Source: Polaribacter sp. BM10
GTDB taxonomy: Bacteria; Bacteroidota; Bacteroidia; Flavobacteriales; Flavobacteriaceae
Assembly (NCBI RefSeq): GCF_002005425.1
Contig: NZ_CP019704.1
Location: 1,818,001-1,882,000 of the forward strand
Reading direction: 5' to 3'
Length of the DNA: 64,000 nucleotides
Shown: positions 37,250-47,500 of the stretch, in pieces
How the letters are laid out: the number at the start of each line of letters is the position of its first letter
Numbering within the stretch: position 1 is the stretch's first letter
Position numbers and translations under genes: made by a program
Notes under the pieces: model-generated
The model's input: only the letters and a program-made list of their open reading frames with translations
Database searches by the model: none
What the model was told of the DNA's origin: nothing

Positions 37250-38530
37250 TTACTGAAATTTCCTTAAATATTCTGGTAATTTTTCTAGTTTTTTATCTCC
37301 ATTTATAATTACTCCATTTTTAAGAATCTGATAAACACCATCTTCTACTTTAAATACTTTAGAATCTCCTTTATAATTTGCTTTACTATCTTTTGCGTTT
37401 GAAACTTTTGTTCCGTTTTGATTTACCCAAGAAATAGTATCTCCTTTTACAGCTTGCGCTTTGTTATCATGAAAAGAACCAATATAATCGTACTTTGAAT
37501 CAGCATACAACATTGTACCATCTACAGAACATAAAAAAGCTTTAACATTATAATCTCCTTCTACATATAACGGGTAAATACCGCCACCTAAATGACCTCC
37601 AAACAAATACCAATCTTTATCTACTTTTACTTCACCATCTTTATTATATTTTCTTAAAACATCATTCTTTTTTAAATCTTTCATTAAATCTTCTTTATTA
37701 GAAATTCTAACAATTTTGCCTTGATTTAAGTCAAAAACTAAAGGTTCATATGAGTTGTTTGGATATGTAATTAATCTTCCGTTTTCTCTTGGCAACATTA
37801 CCTTACCAAAATGTGTAGAAAGCGCGTTAAAGTCAGATGGGTTTGGTAATAAAATACCTGTACCGCTATTTGTATTAAAACTATAAATTTTAGTTGCCTC
37901 TTTAGACTTATTCAGTAATAAAAAATAACCCGCAAAATTAATTGCATTTGTGTATTCTTTGGCTTCTAAAATTATTTCTGCTTTATCATTTATAACTCCA
38001 AACTTGCCTTCTTTAGAAAACAAAGCATAATTGTTAGCGTTAAAATTGTAAACACTATCTACTTTTAAAGCCATATCCGTAGAAGTCTTTTTCCAAATAG
38101 ATTTTAATGAATCTATTCTTTTAAGCTCTTTAGATTTTTTTATTCTTTCTTCTTCTAATATTCTTTCTCTTTCTATTTGCTCTTTCAACTTTTCATCAAT
38201 TGTAACGAAAAGTTCTAATTGCTGCTGATAAGTTTCTGAATTTTTATTTTTAGCTAGCAGAAAATATTGTTTCGAATATTTTTGAGCTTGTCTGTAATTT
38301 TCCAGTTCAAAGTAAATTTTTGCTCCTAAATCTGCAACAGATGGTTTTGTTACAGTATCCATATATTTCATGGCTTTTTCAAAAAGCTCTAAAGCTTCTT
38401 TATAATCTATACTCTCTTCAATAGCATTATTTGCCCTATTTATGTATACTTTGGCTATTTCAGATTTATTTTGGGCATAAAAGCTACAAAAAAAGGTAGC
38501 AAAAAAAATAGATAACAATTGTTTTTTCAT
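37250..38530 (-). CDS. Secreted TPR and WG-like repeat protein
   Basis: The 426-aa product has a signal peptide (cleavage near SFYAQN). A TPR-like helical region (~20-105) and a charged coiled coil (~108-150) follow, then a long region of strand repeats (FGVINDKAEIILEAKEY and similar) resembling WG-type repeats. No enzyme motif is visible. It probably sits in the periplasm or outer membrane and binds a partner. It follows apbE by 75 bases on the same strand. Confidence 0.7.
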   Translation of the reverse strand: MKKQLLSIFFATFFCSFYAQNKSEIAKVYINRANNAIEESIDYKEALELFEKAMKYMDTVTKPSVADLGAKIYFELENYRQAQKYSKQYFLLAKNKNSETYQQQLELFVTIDEKLKEQIERERILEEERIKKSKELKRIDSLKSIWKKTSTDMALKVDSVYNFNANNYALFSKEGKFGVINDKAEIILEAKEYTNAINFAGYFLLLNKSKEATKIYSFNTNSGTGILLPNPSDFNALSTHFGKVMLPRENGRLITYPNNSYEPLVFDLNQGKIVRISNKEDLMKDLKKNDVLRKYNKDGEVKVDKDWYLFGGHLGGGIYPLYVEGDYNVKAFLCSVDGTMLYADSKYDYIGSFHDNKAQAVKGDTISWVNQNGTKVSNAKDSKANYKGDSKVFKVEDGVYQILKNGVIINGDKKLEKLPEYLRKFQ

Positions 38531-38605
38531 AGTATATGTTGGGTATTGAGAACTTTAGGGTGCAATATAAAAAAAAATAGTCATTTTAAAGCCGAAAAAC
38601 ACTAC

Positions 38606-39595
38606 CTACTTGTAGGTATAATTGGTGTATTCTTCTAAATTTCCATTTTCATTTGCATACAATAAAATTGCTTTAATTTTACTGTTCTTCTTTAAGAAAT
38701 TTTTTGTTTTTTCTAATCCCATTGCCATAAATGCTGTGGCATACGCATCTACATCTGCACAATCTAAATCTGCAATTACAGATGCACTTAATAAATTACT
38801 TTCTTGTGCATAACCAGTTTTAGGATTAACGGTATGTACAAACTTTTTACCAGATTCTGATATTCTATATTTTCTATAATTACCAGATGTTGCCATCGAT
38901 TTATTAGATAGATTTAGTGTTTTAAAACCAGAACCATCTGCATTTATTGGATCTACTAATTTTACCAACCAAGGATTATCTGCCTCTTTAAAACCTTTTG
39001 TTCTAATCTCGCCACCAATTTCTACTAAATAACTTTTTACGTTTTTACTTTCTAAAAAACGAGCAACTACATCTATACCAAAACCTTTTGCAATTGAATT
39101 AAAATCTAAATAAATTTCAGGGAATTCTTTCTTAATTATCGAGTTTTCTATTTGTACTTTATCAAAACCTACAAACTGCATTTCCTTGGCAACCTCTGCC
39201 TCTGTTAGATCTAATTTTGTTTTCTTTGGTCCAAAACCCCAAGCGTTTACCAAATTACCAACTGTTGGATCGAAGTAACCGTTAGTTTCTTTAAAAATTC
39301 TTTTAGATTTTTTAAAAACCTCTATAAAATAAGGATCCAATTCTACATTTTCCTCATCTCTATTTACTCTAGAAATTTCTGAATCTGAAATATAAGTAGA
39401 TAAAGAATTATTCATTTTAAGAAATAAACTATCAATATTTTCTTTATAATTTTCATCTGTATTTAAGTAGGTAATTTTGTATGTTGTTCCAAATACGGCT
39501 CCTTTAAAAGTGTAATTTTTCTTTATAGTGTCTTTAGAACAAGAAGAAAAGTATAAAACACTAATTAGTAGTATAACAAATGGGTAATTTTTCAT
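38606..39595 (-). CDS. apbE: FAD:protein FMN transferase ApbE
   Basis: ApbE attaches FMN to a threonine of target proteins such as NqrB, NqrC and RnfG, acting in the periplasm. The 329-aa product has a lipoprotein signal peptide (cysteine in SSCSKD), the family motifs FGTTYKITYL, GYFDPTVGNLVNAWGFG, DFNSIAKGFGID and LVEIGGEIRTKG, and the late metal-binding segment DADAYATAFMAMG-like. No NQR genes are in the window, so the target is elsewhere. Confidence 0.95.
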   Translation of the reverse strand: MKNYPFVILLISVLYFSSCSKDTIKKNYTFKGAVFGTTYKITYLNTDENYKENIDSLFLKMNNSLSTYISDSEISRVNRDEENVELDPYFIEVFKKSKRIFKETNGYFDPTVGNLVNAWGFGPKKTKLDLTEAEVAKEMQFVGFDKVQIENSIIKKEFPEIYLDFNSIAKGFGIDVVARFLESKNVKSYLVEIGGEIRTKGFKEADNPWLVKLVDPINADGSGFKTLNLSNKSMATSGNYRKYRISESGKKFVHTVNPKTGYAQESNLLSASVIADLDCADVDAYATAFMAMGLEKTKNFLKKNSKIKAILLYANENGNLEEYTNYTYK

Positions 39596-39677
39596 AATAA
39601 AAGTTTAATAAAAACAAAAATACTCTATAATTTTTCACAAAAAATTGTTAATCGTACTTTTTGTTCTTTGATTTTAT

Positions 39678-39685
39678 TAAATTTG
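39678..39685 (+). promoter_or_regulatory. -7 promoter box of the OmpA-like gene
   Basis: TAAATTTG lies 29 bases before the ATG at 39715. A TTTTTG occurs 14 bases upstream of it, shorter than the usual spacing. Confidence 0.5.
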
Positions 39686-39714
39686 TTCGAATAATAAATT
39701 ATTAAGCAGAAAAA

Positions 39715-40560
39715 ATGAAGAAAATATCTTTAATCTTATTATCTACAATTTTAATTAGTTCTTGTGTTTCTAAGAAAGAATTTGTAGCGTTACAAGCAGA
39801 GAAAACGAAAGCAGAAGAGGAATTATTAGCTGTAAAAACTAATTTACAAAAATGTTTAATTGAGAAGGAAAAAGAAGAAGGGAAAATTTTTGCTTTAACA
39901 GAACAGGTTAAATATTTAAAAGACGATAAAAAAACGGCTTTAAAACAAGTTGAAAATTTAACTGTTTTAACTCAATCTTCTTCAGATAATATTAAAACTG
40001 TTATTGCTCAATTAAGTGAAAAAGACAAGTATATTAATGGTGTAAGAAAAGCGATGACTCAAAAAGATTCATTAAACTTAGCTATAAAATATCACTTAAC
40101 TAGAAACTTAACAGAAGGTATTCAAGATAAAGACATCGAGGTTAACGTAGAAAAAACAGTTGTATTTATTTCTATTTCTGATAAGTTATTATTTAAGAGT
40201 GGTAGTTATAACGTAACAGATGGCGCTTATACAGTTTTAGAAAAAATTGCTAAAGTTGTAAACGATCAGCCACAAATGGAAGTGATGATTGAAGGTCATA
40301 CAGATTCTACACCAATAAAAAGAGATTTAATTCAAGACAACTGGGATTTATCTGCTTTAAGAGCAACGTCTATTACTAGAATATTACAATATAAGTATGG
40401 TGTAAAACCACAAAGATTAATTGCTGCAGGTAGAAGTCAGTACATTCCTTTAGTACCAAACAACTCAGCAGAAAACAAATCAAAAAACAGAAGAACAAAA
40501 ATTATTATCATGCCTAAATTAAATCAATTCTTTGATTTATTAGAGCAAGATGCTAAATAA
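39715..40560 (+). CDS. OmpA-family lipoprotein
   Basis: The 281-aa product has a lipoprotein signal peptide (cysteine in SSCVSKKEF), a long coiled coil (~25-125) and a C-terminal OmpA-like peptidoglycan-binding domain with EGHTDSTPI (~192-200) and NWDLSALRATSITRIL. It should anchor the outer membrane to peptidoglycan. It is monocistronic with a strong terminator. Confidence 0.92.
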   Translation: MKKISLILLSTILISSCVSKKEFVALQAEKTKAEEELLAVKTNLQKCLIEKEKEEGKIFALTEQVKYLKDDKKTALKQVENLTVLTQSSSDNIKTVIAQLSEKDKYINGVRKAMTQKDSLNLAIKYHLTRNLTEGIQDKDIEVNVEKTVVFISISDKLLFKSGSYNVTDGAYTVLEKIAKVVNDQPQMEVMIEGHTDSTPIKRDLIQDNWDLSALRATSITRILQYKYGVKPQRLIAAGRSQYIPLVPNNSAENKSKNRRTKIIIMPKLNQFFDLLEQDAK

Positions 40561-40582
40561 TACATCGTTCTTTTAACATATT

Positions 40583-40613
40583 AAAACCACTCAATTTCTG
40601 AGTGGTTTTTTAT
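40583..40613 (+). terminator. Rho-independent terminator
   Basis: An 11-bp perfect stem (40583-40593 with 40599-40609, 5-base loop) is followed by a T-tract. It closes the OmpA-family gene. Confidence 0.88.
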
Positions 40614-40639
40614 TTTATCAAATTTAAAAAAATAGAAAA

Positions 40640-41359
40640 ATGGAAAATTTATCAAACAAAAAAGCAATAATTACCGGCGGAAGCAGAGGCTTAGGTAAAG
40701 CAACAGCATTGGCTTTAGCTAAAGAAGGTGTAGATATTGCAATTACAGGAAGAAATGAATCTGTATTAAAAGAAACTGTAAAAGAAATTGAAAAAATTGG
40801 TGTAAAAGCTACTTATGCCGCTTTTGATGTTGGTAATTATAAAGAAGTTCAAAAAGGAATAAAATTACTGATAGAGCAATTAAACGGTGTAGATATTTTA
40901 GTTAATAATGCAGGTATTGCTGCTTTTGGTTCTTTTACAGAAATGGATGTACAAACTTGGGAACAAATCATACAAACCAATGTTATGGGAATGTATTATG
41001 TTACTAAAGAAGTTTTACCTTATTTAATAGAAAAGAATAAAGGAGATATTATAAATGTAGCTTCTACAGCTGGATTAAACGGTAATGCTAACGTTTCTGC
41101 TTATTCTGCATCTAAATTTGCCGTAATAGGTATGTCTGAATCTTTAATGAAAGAAGTAAGAAAAAACAACATAAGAGTTTGCACATTAACACCAAGTACT
41201 ATTGCTTCGGATATGTCTGTAGAATTAGGAATTGCAAATAAAGACTCTGAAGATAGTGTTTTACAACCAGAAGATTTTGCTGAATTAATTGTGAGCGGAT
41301 TAAAATTACCAAGAAGAGCAATGCTAAAAAGTGCTGCTTTATGGTCTACAAATCCGTAA
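40640..41359 (+). CDS. Short-chain dehydrogenase/reductase
   Basis: The 239-aa classical SDR has the NAD(P)-binding TGGSRGLGKATALA (11-24), the NNAGIA turn (~86), the catalytic Ser segment INVASTAGLN and YxxxK (YSASKFA, ~154-160). It resembles 3-ketoacyl-ACP reductase-type SDRs, but no fatty-acid genes are adjacent, so the substrate is not assigned. It is monocistronic between two terminators. Confidence 0.92.
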   Translation: MENLSNKKAIITGGSRGLGKATALALAKEGVDIAITGRNESVLKETVKEIEKIGVKATYAAFDVGNYKEVQKGIKLLIEQLNGVDILVNNAGIAAFGSFTEMDVQTWEQIIQTNVMGMYYVTKEVLPYLIEKNKGDIINVASTAGLNGNANVSAYSASKFAVIGMSESLMKEVRKNNIRVCTLTPSTIASDMSVELGIANKDSEDSVLQPEDFAELIVSGLKLPRRAMLKSAALWSTNP

Positions 41360-41379
41360 GTAAAAAACTTCTTATTCAT

Positions 41380-41410
41380 AAAAAACGCCACATTAATTGT
41401 GGCGTTTTTT
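41380..41410. terminator. Bidirectional terminator
   Basis: A 13-bp stem (41380-41392 with 41398-41410, 5-base loop) has A-runs on the left and T-runs on the right. It serves the SDR gene and the convergent gene at 41430. Confidence 0.88.
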
Positions 41411-41429
41411 ATTATGAAAATACATTTAT

Positions 41430-41795
41430 CTATTCTAATACTTTTACAAAATTATCAAAAGCAACATAGTAAGGTTGGTCTTTAAAAACAGGACTTTCTA
41501 CACTTTCTGCATTTGCAATTCCTACACCAGCAAACCAAACTTTAGCATTTTGTTTTCTTGCATGGTTTTTAAAAGTTTCCATCCATAAAACATCGTATTC
41601 GTTGGGGTTTTGAAGATTTTTTGTAGCTTTTACTAATACAAAAATTGTAGGTTCTCCTTTTTTAAATAATACAAATTGAGGATGTCTTTTTAATTGACTA
41701 TTAATCGCTTGAAACTCATAGCCCATTTCTTGTAATTTTTCGCCAACAATATTCATGGCCAAATTGTGCAATTCTTGCGCTGTTAAAACTTGCAT
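41430..41795 (-). CDS. Conserved small protein (often mislabelled NqrF)
   Basis: The 121-aa cytoplasmic product has no cysteine cluster, FAD or NAD motif and no membrane helix. From memory, homologues in Flavobacteriia databases carry the name Na+-translocating NADH-quinone reductase subunit F, which the sequence does not support: NqrF is about 400 aa with a 2Fe-2S domain. The fold looks alpha/beta, with FVLFKKGEPTIFVLVKAT and AKVWFAGVGIAN strands, reminiscent of nuclease-like or YraN-type proteins, but that is a guess. Its start overlaps the stop of the helicase gene by one base. Confidence 0.75.
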   Translation of the reverse strand: MQVLTAQELHNLAMNIVGEKLQEMGYEFQAINSQLKRHPQFVLFKKGEPTIFVLVKATKNLQNPNEYDVLWMETFKNHARKQNAKVWFAGVGIANAESVESPVFKDQPYYVAFDNFVKVLE

Positions 41796-43147
41796 TATTT
41801 TTTCTTGTTACGTTTGTTGTAATTTTTATCTCCTCTTGTTTTAGGTTTTTTATATTTTTTAGCAATTTCTCTTCTATAAGAACCACCTAAATTTACCTTC
41901 TTGTTCTTTTCGCTTTTTTCATGAAATGCTGGCCCCGGAACATATTCTAAACCTGTTCTGTTTTTAGAAATACCTTGGTCTTCTCTTGGGCGCTCGTCTT
42001 CTGTTAATAATTTAGAAATTTCTACTTCTTCTGGTAATTCTAAAACCGGAATAGTATAATCCATTAAAGCTTCTATTTGCTCTTTAGCTTCTTGCTCTTT
42101 ATCCGTAGAAAACAATAACGTTTTACCCGCTTTTTCTGCACGACCAGTTCTACCAATTCTGTGCATATAATTTTCTGGAAAATCTGGCGTATCAAAATTA
42201 ATTACATGAGATACGTTATCAAAATCTAAACCACGTGCCATTACGTCTGTTGCTAATAATATTCTATTATTACCTTCATCGAACTGTCTTATCGAACGTA
42301 TTCTGTAATTCTGAGTTTTATTAGAGTGAATAACACACATTTCATCGTTAAAAACCTCTTCTAAATGCTTAAAAAGTAAATCTGCAGTTCTTTTAAAACC
42401 TACAAATATTAATACTTTATTGTACGTTTCTTTATCTCTTAAAAGATGATGCAATAAATTAACTTTAGTAAAAAAGTTAGGTATATTGTAAGAAACTTGT
42501 TCGATATTGTCTAATGGTGTTCCGCTTACTGCAACAGATATTTTAGTAGGATTTTTAAAAAAATCGTAAATTAAAGCATCTACATCTTCTGTCATTGTAG
42601 CAGAAAACAATATGTTTTGTCTTCTTTCTGGTATCACATCAAAAATGTTCATCAATTGAAAACGAAAACCTAAATCTAACATTACATCTACCTCATCAAT
42701 CACCAATTTCTGAATAGATTTTAACTTTAAAGCATTACTTAAAGCCAAATCATACAATCTACCAGGTGTTGCAACAATAATATCTTGCCCTTGTAAAATT
42801 GCTTGTTTTTGCGTGTTAATATTTGTACCACCATAAACTCCTAAAACACGTGTATTTATGTATTTAGATAGTTTTTCTATTTCTTCTACAACTTGCAAAA
42901 CCAATTCTCTTGTTGGTACCAAAACCAAGATTCTAGGATGTTGTTGTTTCGAAAATTTTAAATCTCTAAGAATTGGCAACATATAAGCAAAAGTTTTACC
43001 TGTACCTGTTTGCGCAATACCTACAACATCTTTACCAGATCTAACCACAGAAAATGCTTGTTCTTGAATTGGTGTTGGTGTTGTAAACCCCAAATCGTCT
43101 ATTGCATATTGTAATTGATTTGATAAATCTAAATCTTCAAAAGTCAT
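41795..43147 (-). CDS. DEAD-box RNA helicase
   Basis: The 450-aa product has the full helicase set: Q motif (TPTPIQEQAF), Walker A AQTGTGKT (~46-53), PTREL, GG and TPGR, motif II DEVD (~151) in place of DEAD, SAT, and the C-terminal HRIGRTGR (~330). A basic tail (KRNKKK end) follows, typical of RNA binding. It is likely involved in ribosome assembly or RNA turnover. It has its own full promoter and is followed by the small gene at 41430, probably in one transcript. Confidence 0.95.
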   Translation of the reverse strand: MTFEDLDLSNQLQYAIDDLGFTTPTPIQEQAFSVVRSGKDVVGIAQTGTGKTFAYMLPILRDLKFSKQQHPRILVLVPTRELVLQVVEEIEKLSKYINTRVLGVYGGTNINTQKQAILQGQDIIVATPGRLYDLALSNALKLKSIQKLVIDEVDVMLDLGFRFQLMNIFDVIPERRQNILFSATMTEDVDALIYDFFKNPTKISVAVSGTPLDNIEQVSYNIPNFFTKVNLLHHLLRDKETYNKVLIFVGFKRTADLLFKHLEEVFNDEMCVIHSNKTQNYRIRSIRQFDEGNNRILLATDVMARGLDFDNVSHVINFDTPDFPENYMHRIGRTGRAEKAGKTLLFSTDKEQEAKEQIEALMDYTIPVLELPEEVEISKLLTEDERPREDQGISKNRTGLEYVPGPAFHEKSEKNKKVNLGGSYRREIAKKYKKPKTRGDKNYNKRNKKK

Positions 43148-43163
43148 CTTATAAAATTTTATG

Positions 43164-43193
43164 CAAAGGTACGTTTTATAAAATGTTTTACAA
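43164..43193 (-). promoter_or_regulatory. Full Bacteroidota promoter of the DEAD-box helicase gene
   Basis: On the minus strand TTG (43193-43191) is followed after 19 bases by TACCTTTG (43171-43164). The start codon is 16 bases further on. Spacing and both boxes match the consensus. Confidence 0.75.
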
Positions 43194-43219
43194 CAAGTCT
43201 TAAGCGTTGTATTAATTTG

Positions 43220-43227
43220 TAATTTTG
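43220..43227 (+). promoter_or_regulatory. -7 promoter box of tatD
   Basis: TAATTTTG lies 22 bases before the ATG at 43250. No TTG sits at the usual -33 distance. Confidence 0.5.
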
Positions 43228-43249
43228 CTAAAAATTATCAGAAATAATA

Positions 43250-44014
43250 ATGATTACAGATACGCACACGCATTTATATTCTAGTCAGTTTAATGAAGAT
43301 CAAAAAGAAATGATTCAACGCGCAAAAGATGCCGGCGTTTCGAGGTTTTTTATACCTGCAATAGATTCTAGTTATACAGAAAGTATGCTAAAATTAGAAG
43401 AAGAATATCCTTTAGATGTTTACTTAATGATGGGCCTTCATCCTACTTCTGTTAAAGAAAATTATTTAGAAGAATTGCAACATGTTAAAAAATGGATTGA
43501 TAAAAAAGATTTCTTCGCAATAGGAGAAATTGGCATCGATTTGTATTGGGATAAAAGCTTTTTAAAACAACAACAAGAAGCTTTTAGCACTCAAATTAAG
43601 TGGGCAAAAGAAAAAAAACTACCTATTGTTATTCATTGTAGAGATGCTTTTGATGAAATTTTCGAAATTTTAGAGGAAGAAAAAGGTGATGATTTAAGAG
43701 GGATTTTTCATTGTTTTACAGGTACAAAAGAACAAGCAGATAAAGCAATTTCTTACAATATGAAATTAGGTATTGGCGGTGTTGCTACTTTTAAAAATGG
43801 TAAAATTGATAAATTTTTAAATGAAATTGATTTACAACACATCGTTTTAGAAACAGATGCGCCCTATTTAGCACCAACTCCTTACCGAGGTAAAAGAAAC
43901 GAAAGTGCTTATATTACAAATGTTATTGATAAATTAGTAGATATCTACGGAGTTTCATTTAAAGAAATTTCTGAAATAACAACTCAAAACTCTAAAGCCA
44001 TATTTGGTGTCTAA
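43250..44014 (+). CDS. TatD family metal-dependent hydrolase
   Basis: The 254-aa product has the DTHTHL zinc motif with H6 and H8, GEIGIDLYW with conserved Glu and Asp, IHCRDAFDE, FHCFTGT and ETDAPYLAP. TatD enzymes are DNases or peptidase-like metallo-hydrolases of the TIM-barrel amidohydrolase class. The 3' end overlaps the next gene by one base (TAATG), so the two are translationally coupled. Confidence 0.94.
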   Translation: MITDTHTHLYSSQFNEDQKEMIQRAKDAGVSRFFIPAIDSSYTESMLKLEEEYPLDVYLMMGLHPTSVKENYLEELQHVKKWIDKKDFFAIGEIGIDLYWDKSFLKQQQEAFSTQIKWAKEKKLPIVIHCRDAFDEIFEILEEEKGDDLRGIFHCFTGTKEQADKAISYNMKLGIGGVATFKNGKIDKFLNEIDLQHIVLETDAPYLAPTPYRGKRNESAYITNVIDKLVDIYGVSFKEISEITTQNSKAIFGV

Positions 44015-44508
44015 TGTTAAAAACAGAAACTACATACTATAAAACACCAATTGGTATTGCTAAAATTATTGGAGATACAAACGGCATACAATCTGTTTCT
44101 GTCTTAAATGATGATGAAATTTCACAGGAATTACTGCACCAAAAAACACCAGAATGTTTACAAGATTGTGTATTACAGCTGCAAGAGTATTTTAATGGCC
44201 AAAGAGCTAGTTTTAATTTAACTGTTAACCCAAAAGGAACCAGTTTTCAGAAAAAGGTATGGAAAAGTTTGTTAGACATTCCGTATGGTAAAACCAGAAC
44301 TTACTCACAACAAAGTAAATATTTAGGCGATGTAAAAGCAATTAGAGCTGTTGCTTCTGCAAATGGTAAAAACCCTTTATGGATTGTAATTCCTTGTCAT
44401 CGTGTAATTGGTTCGGATGGTTCTTTAACAGGTTATGCTGGCGGAATTTGGAGAAAAAAATGGTTATTGGCTCACGAAAACCCAGTAAAACAGCAATCGT
44501 TATTTTAA
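44014..44508 (+). CDS. ogt: Methylated-DNA-protein cysteine methyltransferase
   Basis: Ogt removes O6-methyl groups from guanine by transferring them to its own cysteine. The 164-aa product has the active site PCHRVIG (cysteine ~128), the recognition helix KTRTYSQQSKYLG and GNKNPLW-like AVASANGKNPLWI. It is a single domain with no regulatory half. It is coupled to tatD. Confidence 0.94.
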   Translation: MLKTETTYYKTPIGIAKIIGDTNGIQSVSVLNDDEISQELLHQKTPECLQDCVLQLQEYFNGQRASFNLTVNPKGTSFQKKVWKSLLDIPYGKTRTYSQQSKYLGDVKAIRAVASANGKNPLWIVIPCHRVIGSDGSLTGYAGGIWRKKWLLAHENPVKQQSLF

Positions 44509-44564
44509 TTTCTTTGTAAGATATTAAAAATCTTATTTTTACGTTAACAACGTATAGTTTGTAA

Positions 44565-47500
44565 ATGTTTAAAAAAAATCTCTTTTTTTTCTTTTTATTG
44601 ATTGGGTACTTTATCCAAGCACAAACAATTCCTACCAATTATAGATCTATAAAATTTAATATTAAAAACGATTCTATAAAATTTGATTCGATTGCAATTA
44701 ACCCGCAAAAGTTTAAAATTTTAAATAAAGATCTAAAGGTAATTGATACTATTCATTATAAAGTTGATTTTAACAAAGCACTTTTAATTTTAGACTCTAA
44801 AAAATACTCAGAAATTACTATTAAATACTTTAGATACCCAACATTTTTAACCAAAGTATACACAAATTACAACGATAGTTTAATTGTACCCAACAGCACT
44901 TATACAGGCAAACTTTACAGTCTAACAACTAATAAAAAACCATCAGAAATTAAACTTTTCGATGGTTTGCAAACCAAAGGTTTTATATCTAGAGGTATTA
45001 CATCTGGTAACAACCAAAATACGGTTACAAATGCTGCGTTAGATTTAGAAATTTCCGGTAAATTATCAGAAAGAGTAACTTTAAGAGCTAATATTTGGGA
45101 TACCAACATTCCGATTCAAGAAAACGGTTATTCTCAAAAAATAAGTGATTTTGATAGAATATTTATAGAAATGTTTACTGATGATTGGCGCGTAAAAGCT
45201 GGAGATTTATCCTTAAGCAATAATCAAAGTTTCTTTGCTCCTTTTACAAAACAAGTTTCTGGTTTAGAAGTTGAAGCCAGTGTTTCTGATAATTTAAAAG
45301 TTGGTGCTTCTGGTGCAATTGTTCGAGGAAAATTTACAACATTTTCTATTGTTGGTAATGAAGGAAATCAAGGTCCTTATAAGGTTATTGGCGCAAATAA
45401 CGAATCGAATATTCTTATAATTGCAGGTAGCGAAAAGGTTTATGTAAACGGAATTAAGATTGAAAGAGGCGAAAATAAAGATTATGAAATTGACTATAAT
45501 TTAGGTGAAATTACTTTTAACACCACATATCCTATTACTAATGATATGAGGATTACAATAGATTTTCAATATTCTGATAGAAATTACACGCGCTTTATTA
45601 CCTATGAATCTGTTGATTATAAAACCGAAAAATTAAAAATCAATAGTTTTTTTTACAGCGAAAACGATGCTAAAAACCAACCTTTACAACAAGTTTTAAC
45701 AGATAATCAAAAAGAAATACTAGCAAATGCAGGTAATAATGAAGATTTAATGTTTGCTGAAAGTGCTTATTTAGACACTTATGATGAAAATAAAATTCTA
45801 TATAGAAAAGTTATAAATGGTGCTGTAGAAAATTTTGAATATTCTGATGATGAAAATGAAGAATTGTATTTTGTTACGTTTACCAATGTTGGTGCAAATA
45901 ATGGTGATTATGCTATAGAAAGCACTACTGCTATTGGTACAATTTATAATTATGTAGGCGTAAATCAAGGTGATTATGCACCAATAACAAGATTAATTCC
46001 GCCAACAAAATCACAAATATTTGTTTTAAAGTCAGATTATGATTCTACTAATAAAACAAAAATCACTTCAGAAATTGCTATCAGTAATAATGATGCAAAT
46101 TTATTTTCCTATTTAGATAACGACGAAAATACAGGTTTGGCTGCTAAAATTGGTTGGGAACAAATTTTAATAGATCGCGATTGGCAATTAACAAGTAAAT
46201 TTAATCATGAATACGCACATCAAAACTTTAAAACATTACAACGATGGGAATCTATAGAGTTTAATCGAGATTGGAATTTATTAACAAACAACGCAACTAA
46301 AAACTATTTTCAATCAGAAATAAACCTTCAAAATAAAAATAAAGATTACGTTTTATATAGTTTTAAAAATCTTAATTATTTAAACACTTACAACGGTAAT
46401 AAACATCTTCTTGCATCTAAAATAAAACTTAAAAAAACCTCTTTTTTTGTAAATGCTAGTTTACTAAACAATACATCAACATTAGAAAATAACACATTTT
46501 TAAGGGCAAAAGCTACTATAGAACATTCGTTTAAAAAAAGCTGGTTAGGTGCTTTTACTAATATAGAAACTAATAACAGAAAACTTACTGAAACGAATAC
46601 CTACGCAAATACAAGCCACAGATTTAAAGAGTTTGAAACCTATTTTGGTTTAGGAGACACCACAAAAGTATTTGCAAAGTTTGGTTTTAATTACAGAAAT
46701 AATGACAGTATTAAATCGAATGCATTTACCGAAATTAATAATAGAAAGTCTTTTTATATGAACAGTAAGCTAATCAAAAATGAAAGTACAAACTTAGCTA
46801 TTTATGCAAATTACAGACTTACTAATAATGCTTTTACTAACGATGAAAAATCTTTAAACTCGAGAGTTCTTTTCAATCAAAAATTATTTAAAAACTTTGT
46901 TAACTTAAGCACTCTGTACGAAACCTCTTCTGGTAATATTGCAAGGCAAGAATACGTTTATATTAAGACAGAGCCTGGTTTTGGTTTTTATACTTGGATT
47001 GATTATAACAATGATGGTGTGCAAGATTTTGACGAATTTGAAATTGCCGAATTTAAAGATCAAGCAAATTATTTAAGAATATTAAAACCGAACATTCGTT
47101 TTATTGCAACACAAAAAGCAAAATTTAGACAAGCAATCAACTTAAATTTTAGTCAATGGAAAATGCAAAAAGGATTTAAAAAATTAGTTTCTTATTTTAA
47201 AAACGAAAGCTTTTTAAGCATCGAAAATGAACAAGCTAGAAATGGCAACTCTTTTAATTTTAATCCTTTTAATTTTGATGAAAATAATTTAATTGGTCTT
47301 AACTATAGTTTAAGAAACAGTTTACATTTTAACAAAAATCTACAAAAATACAGTACAAGTTATACTTATGGCAATCAAAGGAATAAGCAATTGTATTTTA
47401 TAGGAACGCAAGAAAACATAATTAAAATGCATCAAGTAGATTTTGCTCATAAATTTGCAACATTTTGGGTTTTTAATTTATTAGGAAAAAAATCTACAAA

